Below are positions 8,730 to 18,418 of a DNA stretch of 42,995 nt, piece by piece. This stretch comes from Halieaceae bacterium. GTDB lineage: Bacteria > Pseudomonadota > Gammaproteobacteria > Pseudomonadales > Halieaceae. Position numbers and translations under genes: made by a program. Position 1 is the first letter of the stretch, and each line of letters opens with the position of its first letter. The stretch spans positions 1 to 42,995 of the forward strand of contig NYTE01000048.1 of assembly GCA_002683335.1 (NCBI GenBank), written 5' to 3'. The notes below the pieces were generated by a model. The model did not search any database, was not told the DNA's origin, and worked only from the letters and a program-made list of their open reading frames with translations.

Positions 8730-10346
8730 GTGAACCAGTATGATGCGATCGTCATTGGGGCGGGCCACAATGGTCTCACTAATGGCGCCTATCTCGCCAA
8801 AGCCGGTCTGAAAGTCGCGGTACTCGAACGCAATCCCTACATCGGTGGCGCAACGGTCAGTCGGGAACTCCATAAGGGCTGGTGGTATTCCAATTGTTCT
8901 TATGTCTCGAGCTTGCTGCGTCCCGAAATTACCCGGGATCTCGAGCTACCGCGCCACGGGTTACAGGTGGTCTCATTTGGCGGCGGCGCAACGTTCATGC
9001 GCAATGGCGACCACTTTGGCAACTACAGCGACCACGATCGTCACTACCGGGAAATGGCGCGACACTCCAAGCGCGACGCCAACGCCTACGACCGCTATGC
9101 CGCTGATACCAGCCTGCAGACCAAACTGATTCGGCCCTACTTGATGCGGACACCGCCGGACCCCACCTCGATGAAACCGCGTGACCTGCGGGATCTCTTA
9201 GAGTTCGCACGCTCATTCATGGGTTTGGGCGAAGAAAAGCTGCTCGATACGATCAAATTCTGGACGGCGAGCGTCGGCGACTATCTGCACGAATATTTCG
9301 AAACCGATGTCATCAAAGCCCACATGGCGGGCAGCGGCATCATTGGTACCGCGTTGGGGGTGTACTCGCCCGGTACCGCGTATGTTCTGCTCCATCACTA
9401 TATGGGTGATGTCGATGGCAATGTTGGCGCATGGGGTTTCGCCCGCGGCGGGATGGGTGCCATCGCCGACTCGTTGTCAAAGGCCTTTCAGTCTTATGGT
9501 GGCGAGATTATCTGTGACGCGAATGTGGATGAAATCATCGTTAAAAACGGCAAGGCAGCCGGTGTCGCATTGAAGGATGGTACCGAGTACAAAGCGCCGA
9601 TCGTGGTTTCCAATTTAGATCCGAAGCGCACCTTCCTTGATATTACCAACCCCGCGGACTTGCCTAAAGACGTGCTGAAAAAAGCGCGCAATTTTAAGAT
9701 CAGGGGATCTTCGGGGAAGCTCAATATCGCGCTTGACGGCTTACCTGTGTTTAACGGTCTGGACCCGCGCAACCGATTAATGGCGGGCGACCTTCACTTC
9801 AGTGACTCCCTGGAACGGCAGGAACGGGCATACGATGACTGGAAAGCGGGAACATGGTCCAAGGATCCCTACCTCGACATGATGATCCCGTCACTCACCG
9901 ATCCCACTATGGCCCCTCCAGGCAAACACATGATGTCGGTTTTCGTACAGTACGCGCCTCCAAAGGTAGAAGGTCGCGAGTGGACCGATGAGGACAAAGA
10001 CGGATTCGAGAAGTCTGTCATAGACCAAATCTCAAACTATAGCCCCAACTTTAGAGACCTTATTTTGCACTGCGAAACAAGAACGCCCAGAGAAATCGAA
10101 GCAGAGGTCGGGCTAACCGAAGGCAACATCTTTATGGGAGAGCTGACGTTTGACCAACTGCTATTCAATCGACCATTTCCGGGATATGCGCAGTACCGGT
10201 CACCTATTAAAGGGATGTATATGTGTAGTTCTGGCACGCACCCCGGTGGCGGCGTAATGGCAGCACCGGGCGCCAACGCAGCGCGCGAAATTCTGGCCGA
10301 TTTGAAAAAATCCAACACTGTTCCGGGAGGGTACGCCGATGACTGA
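8730..10346 (+). CDS. NAD(P)/FAD-dependent oxidoreductase, phytoene desaturase-like (COG1233 type), copy 1
   Basis: GTG start. N-terminal dinucleotide-binding motif YDAIVIGAGHNGLTNGAYLAKAGLKVAVLERN; C-terminal FAD motif MYMCSSGTHPGGGVMAAPGANAAREIL. Confidence 0.9.
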   Translation: MNQYDAIVIGAGHNGLTNGAYLAKAGLKVAVLERNPYIGGATVSRELHKGWWYSNCSYVSSLLRPEITRDLELPRHGLQVVSFGGGATFMRNGDHFGNYSDHDRHYREMARHSKRDANAYDRYAADTSLQTKLIRPYLMRTPPDPTSMKPRDLRDLLEFARSFMGLGEEKLLDTIKFWTASVGDYLHEYFETDVIKAHMAGSGIIGTALGVYSPGTAYVLLHHYMGDVDGNVGAWGFARGGMGAIADSLSKAFQSYGGEIICDANVDEIIVKNGKAAGVALKDGTEYKAPIVVSNLDPKRTFLDITNPADLPKDVLKKARNFKIRGSSGKLNIALDGLPVFNGLDPRNRLMAGDLHFSDSLERQERAYDDWKAGTWSKDPYLDMMIPSLTDPTMAPPGKHMMSVFVQYAPPKVEGREWTDEDKDGFEKSVIDQISNYSPNFRDLILHCETRTPREIEAEVGLTEGNIFMGELTFDQLLFNRPFPGYAQYRSPIKGMYMCSSGTHPGGGVMAAPGANAAREILADLKKSNTVPGGYADD

Positions 10347-11895
10347 TTATGATGCGGTAATCATTGGCGCCGGCCACAATGGGCTAATTTGCGCGAGCTA
10401 CCTCGCCAAAGCGGGCAAGCACGTCATGGTGATTGATGGCCGCACAGAGCCCGGCGGTTGCGCGAGCAGTCGCGAATTCACCCCGGGATTCAATGTCTCC
10501 GATTGCGCGCAATGGCTGTCCCAGTTTGACCAGAGCATTGTTAAAGACCTTGATCTCAAAGGCGCCGGTTTGTCTTTAGGTAAAGCCAAGGCAACGATTT
10601 CACTGCAACCTGACGCTGACCACCTGATATTGGATGGGGATCAGGTCAGCGGGGCCGGGGTCGATCCCGTTGATCAAGCTGCATATCGCGATTTCAGAGA
10701 AATGGTGCGTAGCTTTGCAAAACTGATGACAACCCTCTATCGCAACCGGCCGCCTAAATTGGTTGAGCAAAACTGGACAGATCGATTCACGCTAATGAAG
10801 TTGGGCCTCAAACTGAAGATGCTCAGTCGCGAAAGACTCCGGGATCTGATGCGCGTTGTGATGATCAACATCTATGACGTAATGAATGAGCATTTCTCTC
10901 ACCCTGCATTGAAAAGCACTATCGCTTTAGACGCTGTTACCGGCACCAATATGGGTCCGCGTTCACCTAATACGGTATACAGCTATCTGCATAGAGCAAC
11001 CGGGGAGCACCTCGGGCAGACCGGTACTACACAGGTGATCGGCGGCATGGGCGCTCTGGGTAAGGCCCTCGCCACCACGGCAGAAAAACATGGCGCCACA
11101 CTGAAATTGGGCACGGCAGTCTCCGCCATCGACAAAACCGGTGACCGAGTGACCGGTGTCACGCTTGCTTCGGGAGAGACCGTATCGGCGAAGATTGTCA
11201 TTTCTAATGCTGATCCCACCACCACTTTCCGCGATTTGCTTGGATATCATCAGATGGAAGCCGGTATGGCGAAGCGGACTGAGCACTACCGATCCAGAAG
11301 CGGCACCGCCAAACTCCACCTCGCGCTGAGTGCACTACCCACCTTTACAGGCCTGACGGAAGCGCAGCTCTCAGAGAGACTCGTCATTACACCCTCTATG
11401 GACAGCATGGAGACAGCGCTAAACCCGATGAAGTACCGGGAGCTCAGCAGTGGGCACATCTTTGATATCAGCATACCCACTGTTGAGGACCCCGGCTTGG
11501 CGCCGGTGGGCGAACATATGCTGACCGCGATCGTCCATTATGTGCCCTTCGCACCCGACATCGGCTGGGAGGCCGGTAAGCCGCGACTGCTTAACCAATT
11601 GCTGGAAGAGCTAGAGGCCTATGCGCCCGGTATTGGCGCTTTGGTAAAAGCGAGTGAACTGGTGGTGCCTTCGGATTTTGAGGCGTCGCATGGTATGACC
11701 GGCGGCAACTGGCACCACGGTGAACTGTCGATTGATCAAGCCTTGATGATGCGGCCATTTCCCGGATCTACACAGTACGCCACTGCAGTCGATGGACTCT
11801 ACCTCTGCGGCGCCGGAGCGCACCCCGGTGGCAGCATTCAGGGGCTACCCGGGCGAAATGCCGCCAAGGAAATTCTGAAAAGAGGAGCCCTGTGA
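10339..11895 (+). CDS. NAD(P)/FAD-dependent oxidoreductase, phytoene desaturase-like (COG1233 type), copy 2
   Basis: YDAVIIGAGHNGLICASYLAKAGKHVMVIDGR; VISNADPTTTF; LYLCGAGAHPGGSIQGLPGRNAAKEIL. Overlaps the upstream CDS by 8 bp. Confidence 0.9.
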   Translation: MTDYDAVIIGAGHNGLICASYLAKAGKHVMVIDGRTEPGGCASSREFTPGFNVSDCAQWLSQFDQSIVKDLDLKGAGLSLGKAKATISLQPDADHLILDGDQVSGAGVDPVDQAAYRDFREMVRSFAKLMTTLYRNRPPKLVEQNWTDRFTLMKLGLKLKMLSRERLRDLMRVVMINIYDVMNEHFSHPALKSTIALDAVTGTNMGPRSPNTVYSYLHRATGEHLGQTGTTQVIGGMGALGKALATTAEKHGATLKLGTAVSAIDKTGDRVTGVTLASGETVSAKIVISNADPTTTFRDLLGYHQMEAGMAKRTEHYRSRSGTAKLHLALSALPTFTGLTEAQLSERLVITPSMDSMETALNPMKYRELSSGHIFDISIPTVEDPGLAPVGEHMLTAIVHYVPFAPDIGWEAGKPRLLNQLLEELEAYAPGIGALVKASELVVPSDFEASHGMTGGNWHHGELSIDQALMMRPFPGSTQYATAVDGLYLCGAGAHPGGSIQGLPGRNAAKEILKRGAL

Positions 11896-13079
11896 TGAGC
11901 GACGTCAGCCGAGACACTATGCTACTCACCACGCCGTTCCACTCCCGGGTGGAAGCGATGTGCGATTTAAACGACTGGGGCAACTGGATGGGATACACCA
12001 CCCCTAATGCCTATTTCGATGTGGAACTCGAGTATTTCGCACTGCGCAGCACTACCGGGGTGTTTGATCTCTCTCCCATGAATAAGTACCGGGTCACCGG
12101 ACCAGATGCGCAACGCTATCTTGACCGGCTCATCACACGGGATGTCAGCAAGATCGGTGTCAATCGAGTGGGGTATGCCATTTGGTGTGATGACAATGGC
12201 CAAGTCATGGACGATGGCACCATCTTTCGGCTCGGGGAGCAGGACTACCGTATCTGCTCTTACCAGCGTGCGGACGACTGGCTCGCTTGGAACAAATTAG
12301 GCTTCGACGTCACGATTGAAAATGAATCCGAAGCGGTCGTGGGACTGGCTGTTCAGGGACCCACCTCTTGCACCGTCCTAACACTGCTTGGGTGCCATGA
12401 CCTAAATCAACTGAAGCCATTCGGCATTGCGCATTACACTTTTGAAGGCCAGCCCCTGATGGTGAGTCGAACAGGCTTTACTGGAGATCTGGGTTACGAG
12501 GTCTGGATACCCCCCGAAAGCGCAGAAACGCTCTGGGATCAGCTTTTTCAAGTCGGCCATGACTACCTCATCAAGCCGATCGGCTCCTATGCGCTTGAAC
12601 TTGCGCGCATCGAAGCGGGTTTTTTACAAGCCAATGTTGATTTTATGCCCGCCGAGGAAGTCGTCCGTGTGGGTCGAACACGCAGCCCGTTCGAACTGGG
12701 ATTAAGCTGGCTGGTCGATTTCTCAAAACCCCTCTTTAATGGCCGCTCAGCGCTGCTCAAAGAGCAGGCCAATGGGTCTCGCTATCGCTTTGCCATGCTC
12801 GATGTAGAGGGTAACAAACCGGCCGAGCACTCCTTTATTCTTAAGGGAGACAAACAAGTGGGCACCGTGACCTCCGCAGCCTGGTGCCCGACAGCCAAGG
12901 CCAACATTGCCTACGCTCAAATCGAGATGCCCTATGGCGCCGCGGGAGACGAACTGGTTGCGGAAATTTATTACCAGCGTGAATTGCATTGGACGCGCCT
13001 GCTCGCGCCATGCAAGGTAATTGACGCGCCCATCTTCAAATCTCCCAAGCGCTGGCAAACACCAGCACCACCTCATTGA
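11895..13079 (+). CDS. GcvT-fold aminomethyltransferase family protein (GcvT/DmdA/LigM-like folate-dependent methyl transfer)
   Basis: ATG 11895 overlaps the upstream TGA. GcvT-like segments: LRSTTGVFDLSPMNKYRVTGPDAQRYLDRLITRDVSKIGVNRVGYAIWCDDNGQVMDDGTIFRL, VVGLAVQGPTS, SRTGFTGDLGYEVWIPPE, ALELARIEAGF. Confidence 0.88.
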   Translation: MSDVSRDTMLLTTPFHSRVEAMCDLNDWGNWMGYTTPNAYFDVELEYFALRSTTGVFDLSPMNKYRVTGPDAQRYLDRLITRDVSKIGVNRVGYAIWCDDNGQVMDDGTIFRLGEQDYRICSYQRADDWLAWNKLGFDVTIENESEAVVGLAVQGPTSCTVLTLLGCHDLNQLKPFGIAHYTFEGQPLMVSRTGFTGDLGYEVWIPPESAETLWDQLFQVGHDYLIKPIGSYALELARIEAGFLQANVDFMPAEEVVRVGRTRSPFELGLSWLVDFSKPLFNGRSALLKEQANGSRYRFAMLDVEGNKPAEHSFILKGDKQVGTVTSAAWCPTAKANIAYAQIEMPYGAAGDELVAEIYYQRELHWTRLLAPCKVIDAPIFKSPKRWQTPAPPH

Positions 13080-13104
13080 TCCGCCGCTTTTACTGAGAGA
13101 CGCT

Positions 13105-14382
13105 ATGCAGACCATTGCGACTTCCGTAGACGATTCTTTTCAGCGCATGCGCCAGAAGCTGGAGGCCGAGAAGGCTCGGCCCCACCACGCGATGGACTCC
13201 TATTTTTATCGCTCGCATTTGGTCCATGAGCAGGAGCTTGAACACCTTATTTTCAAAAGCTGGATTTATGCACTTCATACCAGCGAGATCCCCTCTCCCG
13301 GTGATTATCAGCTCATTGAGATCGGCGAAGACTCGATCATCGTCGCGCGGACAGAAACCGGCGAAATCCGCGCAATGCATAATATTTGTCGCCACCGAGG
13401 CGCCCGGGTTTGCGAAGAGACCCGCGGTAACCGTAAAACCCATGTCTGCCCTTATCATGGCTGGGTCTACAACATCGACGGCTCACTCAAAGTCGCTCGC
13501 GAAACCCACATCATGTCGGATTTTGAAAGTGCTTCGCATGGCCTGAAGCCGGTCAACTGCGTAACCTATATGGGTTTGGTCTTTATCAACTGCGATCTCG
13601 AGGCCGGCGACCTCCTGGCTTCGCTGGAGAATATCCGTGAACCCCTGGGTGCCTATGACCTTGAGCACGCTAAGGTTGCGCATCGGCAAACCTATCGCGT
13701 TGAGGCAAATTGGAAGTTGGCTATCGAGAATTATCTTGAGTGCTACCACTGCGCTACCTCACACAGAGCCTATGCGCGTTTGCATACCCTGAAAGACCTG
13801 GAAGAAAAATCAGCGCCAGTAGTGGCTAAAATGCTTAAGCGCGCCGACGAGGTGACGGGTATTCCCGGCATTTCAAAAGAACACACCGAAATCTATCTTG
13901 ATGCACCCAGTTTTGGCGCCTGCGCACATACAATGCGATACGGTCTATTCGACGGGTTTGTGACGGGCAGCAAAGATGGGCAACCCGTTGCGCCACTGAT
14001 GGGCGATATCCGGGACTACGATGGTGGTGCCGGCGACTTCCAAATGGGCCCTCTGACCTTCATGCTCAACTACCCTGACCACTGCGTGTTGTACCGCTTT
14101 TTACCCCGCTCACGCACCGAGACAGATATGGAACTGGTATGGCTCGTTCGCGAAGACGCCGTAGATGGTAAGGACTACGACGTCGAAAACTTGACCTGGC
14201 TCTGGCATCACACAACCCTTGAGGACGAATACATCATTACGCGCAATGCAGCAGGCGTGAATTCGCGGTTTTTCGAGCCTGGTCCGTATCATTCAGAATT
14301 CGAATTTACATTGCAGCAGTTCGTACACTGGTACCTTCATTCATTGGAAGCCAGCTTGGATTGTGAGATAAGGCCACGCTGA
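13105..14382 (+). CDS. Aromatic ring-hydroxylating/Rieske oxygenase alpha subunit, GbcA/choline-monooxygenase-like
   Basis: Rieske motif CRHRGARVCEETRGNRKTHVCPYHGWVYNIDGSL; catalytic-domain motif NWKLAIENYLECYHCATSH. Start assigned to ATG 13105 (longest ORF starts 13021, overlapping the upstream gene). Confidence 0.92.
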   Translation: MQTIATSVDDSFQRMRQKLEAEKARPHHAMDSYFYRSHLVHEQELEHLIFKSWIYALHTSEIPSPGDYQLIEIGEDSIIVARTETGEIRAMHNICRHRGARVCEETRGNRKTHVCPYHGWVYNIDGSLKVARETHIMSDFESASHGLKPVNCVTYMGLVFINCDLEAGDLLASLENIREPLGAYDLEHAKVAHRQTYRVEANWKLAIENYLECYHCATSHRAYARLHTLKDLEEKSAPVVAKMLKRADEVTGIPGISKEHTEIYLDAPSFGACAHTMRYGLFDGFVTGSKDGQPVAPLMGDIRDYDGGAGDFQMGPLTFMLNYPDHCVLYRFLPRSRTETDMELVWLVREDAVDGKDYDVENLTWLWHHTTLEDEYIITRNAAGVNSRFFEPGPYHSEFEFTLQQFVHWYLHSLEASLDCEIRPR

Positions 14383-14466
14383 GGGCGCCCCGTACTATAC
14401 TGCCCGCACGGTGAAGTAGTGGCCAAGGGACTTGCTTTCCCAGAGCGATATTGTCATCGATCTACC

Positions 14467-15897
14467 ATGACAAAAAAGGGGCAGACTTTGCAGCAAAACA
14501 CCGCGACTGATGGCTCCGATTTGGATGCAAAACGCACCCGCATACCGCTCTTCAGCGCGTTTTTCATGATTTACATCTTCGTCTCAGGAGGCTCTTTTGG
14601 CATAGAGGAGATGGTCTCGTCGTCTGGACCGGGCCTCACGCTTCTATTACTGCTCTTTTTACCCATTGTCTGGGCGCTGCCAATGGCACTTATCGCCAGC
14701 GAACTGGGATCTGCTATCCCAGAGAATGGCGGTTTCTACATCTGGACGCGACGAGGCCTCGGCGAGTTTTGGGGGTTTCAAGCTGCATGGTGGTGGTCTC
14801 TCGCTCTCCTGGTCGACACGTCGTTATACATCGTCCTGAGTGCCACCTATCTGCAAAACCAGATTGGCTTTAGTGACTCGGTGTACTACCTGATCTGCTG
14901 GTCTGTTATCGCGATCTTTACGCTCGTCAATATTATGGGCATCCGAGTGGTGGCTATCGGATCCAGCCTGTTTGCCATTCTGATTATTTCACCCATTGTT
15001 ATTTTGGCCGCAGTGGGAATTGCCAACTGGCAGTTCAATCCCTTCACGCCGATCACACCACCGGGAACCGACCTTTTAGGCAGCGATGGCACATTGATTC
15101 TGGGGCTCAGTGTCGGCTTATGGATGTACGCAGGTTATGAATCCATGTCGACCCTAGCCGGAGAGATTGAGGAGCCACAGCGCATCATTCCTAGAGCGCT
15201 GATGCTGGCGCTCCCTTTTGTTGCGCTCATGTACTTGGTGCCCACCGCCGCCAGTATTGCGGCGATCGGTGAGTGGGAGCTCTTTTCTGTCGATAGCGGC
15301 GACGGCAAAATGTCCTTCGTGGACATTGGACGACAACTAGGCGGCACTGCGCTTGGGCACGCCTTGCTTGCGTCTGCAGTGCTCGGGAATCTCGCGCTCT
15401 ACCTCGATTATATGGCGTCAGGTGCTCGGCCGATTCAAAGCCTAGCCAGAGACGGCTTACTGCCCTCGATGTTAACCGTCACCAGCTCGCAATTCGGCAC
15501 CCCCATCGTGGCCATTCTTCTCATAGCAGGCGTCAATGCCGTATTGGTAATCGGACCTTTTCAGAGCCTGGTCATCATCGACGTGCTCCTGATGGTGGCT
15601 TCCTATGCTCTTATCTTTATCGCTGCCGCAAGACTGCGCGTCGTCGAACCCGACCTACATCGCCCTTTTAAGATCCCCGGCGGCATGATCATTATGGGCC
15701 TGTTGATTACCCCTCCGATCGCCCTGATTGCTTTCATGATATTCATCACGCTGGGGGATCATAGCCTGACGCTATGGGGCCGTGACCGCTTTGGATTTTT
15801 AGGCATCGAAATCGGGTGGTATGGGGTAGCCGGACTGATTGCCATTCTCTCTGGACCGCTGCTCTATCCCTGGTTACGGGCACATAATCGACAATAG
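14467..15897 (+). CDS. APC-family amino acid/amine permease
   Basis: Multiple TM segments: FFMIYIFVSGGSFGIEEMVSSSGPGLTLLLLLFLPIVWALPMALIASELGSAIPENGGFYIWTRRGLGEFWGFQAAWW, and MYAGYESMSTLAGEIEEPQRIIPRAL, typical of APC permeases. Confidence 0.9.
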   Translation: MTKKGQTLQQNTATDGSDLDAKRTRIPLFSAFFMIYIFVSGGSFGIEEMVSSSGPGLTLLLLLFLPIVWALPMALIASELGSAIPENGGFYIWTRRGLGEFWGFQAAWWWSLALLVDTSLYIVLSATYLQNQIGFSDSVYYLICWSVIAIFTLVNIMGIRVVAIGSSLFAILIISPIVILAAVGIANWQFNPFTPITPPGTDLLGSDGTLILGLSVGLWMYAGYESMSTLAGEIEEPQRIIPRALMLALPFVALMYLVPTAASIAAIGEWELFSVDSGDGKMSFVDIGRQLGGTALGHALLASAVLGNLALYLDYMASGARPIQSLARDGLLPSMLTVTSSQFGTPIVAILLIAGVNAVLVIGPFQSLVIIDVLLMVASYALIFIAAARLRVVEPDLHRPFKIPGGMIIMGLLITPPIALIAFMIFITLGDHSLTLWGRDRFGFLGIEIGWYGVAGLIAILSGPLLYPWLRAHNRQ

Positions 15898-16021
15898 CCA
15901 GTGTAAACTAGCATTTGGCGGGGAATATTTAGCGCTGCCTGAAAAGGAATGCGCCAGATCTACGGCGAACTGGCTCCTCATCACATCCAAGACGCTCGTC
16001 TAGCTGATTAGGTAACCGATT

Positions 16022-17428
16022 ATGAACAAACCTTTTCCCGGGCCCAAAACATTACGCGCGCTTGAGCGCGGCATACCGCTTTTTAAAAATGGGTTGCGCT
16101 TCAATGAGGCCATGCAGAAAGCGGGATCCCGTGGATTCAGATCAGTGCGTCAGATCGTGGTCTCCAGGGCTGAGGGGGATTTCGTATGGGATCTCGACGA
16201 TCAGCGCTATATCGATTTCCAAAACGGCTGGGCGACCAACCCGTTAGGTAATTGCCACCCCGAAATACTCAAGGTGGTGGAAACCGCTAACCGGCGCTAT
16301 GGGTTTCACTTTGATCACCCGCTTCGTTACGAGCTGGCGGAGATGTTGGCGGAAATTATGCCCGGTTGCGCGCTACCGCGGACCAACTTTGAAGTGTCGG
16401 GCACTGAGGCGGCGGAGGCAGCGGTGCATCTCGCGCTGACCCATACCCAACGCCAATATATCGTTACCTTCGGCGCGTCCTACCACGGCAATTCCATTGC
16501 TGGAAAATTACTAAGCGGACTCGGGGGCGACTCAGCCATTCACCTGGAAGCGTGGTCAGGGGGCGTGGTCCGTGCGCCCTATCCCTTTAGCGACAATATT
16601 CCGGCTAATCTCTCACAGGATCAATATGTAGATTTCTGCTTATGGTATCTGGAACACCACATCCACGAGACGATGGTGAGTCGCGACAATATTGCCGGTG
16701 TAATGCTCGAACCTGGCTTGGCAGAGGGGGGCAACTGGATTCCAACTCAAGCATTTGTGCGAGGAGTTCGGGACATTTGCGACCGAAACGACTGGCTACT
16801 TATCAGCGACGAGGTGCTCACCGGATTGGGAAGAACCGGGAAAATGTGGGCGATAGAGCACTACGACGTGACTCCAGATATCTTGGTTTATGGCAAAAAC
16901 CTGTCAGGCGGTATCGCACCGCTATCGGGCATTTCCGCCCGTGATGACATCCTCGGTGACAACCGTCACTTTAATTCTGGGTCAACCTTTGCAGGTTCTC
17001 CCGCAGGGTGTGCCGCAGCGATAAAAACCCTCGAGATATTCGAAAGAGATGGCATCGTCGCGCAAGCAGCCAAGCTTGGTCGAATTGTCGAGGAAATCAC
17101 CCGAGACTGGGAAAACTACGACATTGTTAGGCAAGTCAGAGGGAATGGACTGCTGATCGGGGTGAGTTTTGAGAGAGCTAGCCGAACTGACCGCGAAGGA
17201 GAGAACTGGTGGGTCGCACGGGCTGTAAGGGGCGAGATGCTTGAGCGAGGGGTATGGGCTATCTCGGATCATGAGGATACGATTCGCCTATATCCAGCGC
17301 TCAACATGAATGAAGACACCCTGAGAGCAGGACTTCACATTATGGAGGAGGCAATTCAGGCGGTTTCAAGCGGCGCGGATATCGAAGGAGACAGCGCCGC
17401 CTATCCCACTGGCGTCGCCGGCTTCTGA
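16022..17428 (+). CDS. Class III (PLP) aminotransferase
   Basis: FEVSGTEAAEAAVHLALTHTQRQYIVTFGASYHGNS, LLISDEVLTGLGRTGKMWAIEHYDVTPDILVYGKNLSGGIAPLSG (PLP lysine context), HFNSGSTFAGSPAGCAAAIKTLEIF. Confidence 0.93.
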   Translation: MNKPFPGPKTLRALERGIPLFKNGLRFNEAMQKAGSRGFRSVRQIVVSRAEGDFVWDLDDQRYIDFQNGWATNPLGNCHPEILKVVETANRRYGFHFDHPLRYELAEMLAEIMPGCALPRTNFEVSGTEAAEAAVHLALTHTQRQYIVTFGASYHGNSIAGKLLSGLGGDSAIHLEAWSGGVVRAPYPFSDNIPANLSQDQYVDFCLWYLEHHIHETMVSRDNIAGVMLEPGLAEGGNWIPTQAFVRGVRDICDRNDWLLISDEVLTGLGRTGKMWAIEHYDVTPDILVYGKNLSGGIAPLSGISARDDILGDNRHFNSGSTFAGSPAGCAAAIKTLEIFERDGIVAQAAKLGRIVEEITRDWENYDIVRQVRGNGLLIGVSFERASRTDREGENWWVARAVRGEMLERGVWAISDHEDTIRLYPALNMNEDTLRAGLHIMEEAIQAVSSGADIEGDSAAYPTGVAGF

Positions 17429-17459
17429 TTAATTCAGATAGGACATTACCCGTAAAAAC

Positions 17460-18254
17460 TCACGTCTCATACCAGAGCCCATCGGGATCCTCTGGCCAAA
17501 CACCGAGGTAGGGGCCGTGCGCTTGGAACCCGAGCATCCTTCTCATCGCTTCAGACTGCGAGGCCACTTCATCGCGTGTTAACGTAAGATATTGGTTCTC
17601 CTCCTGCCGCAACCAACCCAAACAGTAGGTATTGACGACTGCTTTTCTGGCCGCATCGCTCTGATTCTGGCCACCGCCATGTAACGTAGAACCTAAATAC
17701 AACACTACAGAGCCCTTGGGCATCACCGCCTGAATTACGTCCTTTTCACAAACCTGCGCGAAATCCTTTATCCCGGTCTCCTTTCGCACTATCCGCGTCG
17801 CGCCGTTCTCCTCCGTAAAATCGTCTAGGGCCCATAGAGCGGAAATTTGAACTTCAAACGGCAATAAGTGACTCGGGTAGCAGGTGTCATCAGCGTGAAG
17901 CACCTGCGCACCCTCACCCGGCAATATTTCAATAGCGGTCGTACTCCCCACCTGATACACGTCGCAATAAGGTTTCAACACTGCATCTGCCACAGCGAGC
18001 ACAGTGGGATTCAGCAGGAAATCAGCAAAATAGACCGAATATTTTGTTACACCTCCCACACGCAAGGTTTGATGACCGTTAAAACCGTTTTGGTAAAGGT
18101 GTCCCTCCCGGTCAAACTGCGGCCGAAGGTCAGTGATGAGCCCAGACACAATCTTCTCAGGTAATAGGTTTTCTATCACTACGGCCCCGGTCGTCGTAAG
18201 GGCTGTCACAACATCCTCAATATCGTCGTGCACCCCATAACGAGGAAGTGTCAT
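17460..18254 (-). CDS. Phytanoyl-CoA dioxygenase (PhyH) family Fe(II)/2-oxoglutarate-dependent oxygenase
   Basis: VLHADDTCYPSHLLPFEVQISALWALDDFTEENGATRIV (HxD) and GSTLHGGGQNQSDAARKAVVNTYCLGWLRQEENQYL (distal His region). Confidence 0.88.
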   Translation of the reverse strand: MTLPRYGVHDDIEDVVTALTTTGAVVIENLLPEKIVSGLITDLRPQFDREGHLYQNGFNGHQTLRVGGVTKYSVYFADFLLNPTVLAVADAVLKPYCDVYQVGSTTAIEILPGEGAQVLHADDTCYPSHLLPFEVQISALWALDDFTEENGATRIVRKETGIKDFAQVCEKDVIQAVMPKGSVVLYLGSTLHGGGQNQSDAARKAVVNTYCLGWLRQEENQYLTLTRDEVASQSEAMRRMLGFQAHGPYLGVWPEDPDGLWYET

Positions 18255-18418
18255 GCCGCTCTACTCCTGTATAAATTTCTGAGCCTAGGGTACTGAGTAT
18301 AGCCTGCGAAATCCCGATATCGCCCCAAGTAACCCGCCCCTTCTCGTCTCGGATAATCCCCGGACGGCTTGCACCAACCCCGTACTCTCCCCCGACTGAG
18401 AGAGCGGTGTTATGGTAA

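Noticed and set aside
8995-9216. Numerous short antisense/overlapping ORFs in the ORF track (e.g. 8995..9216 -, 9307..9573 +, 10963..11319 -)
   Set aside because: Out-of-frame shadows of well-supported CDSs, with no domain evidence.
8730-11895. Carotenoid biosynthesis (crtI-like) genes
   Set aside because: Despite the phytoene-desaturase-like fold there is no crtB, crtE or crtY nearby; context is regulator, GcvT, Rieske and permease.
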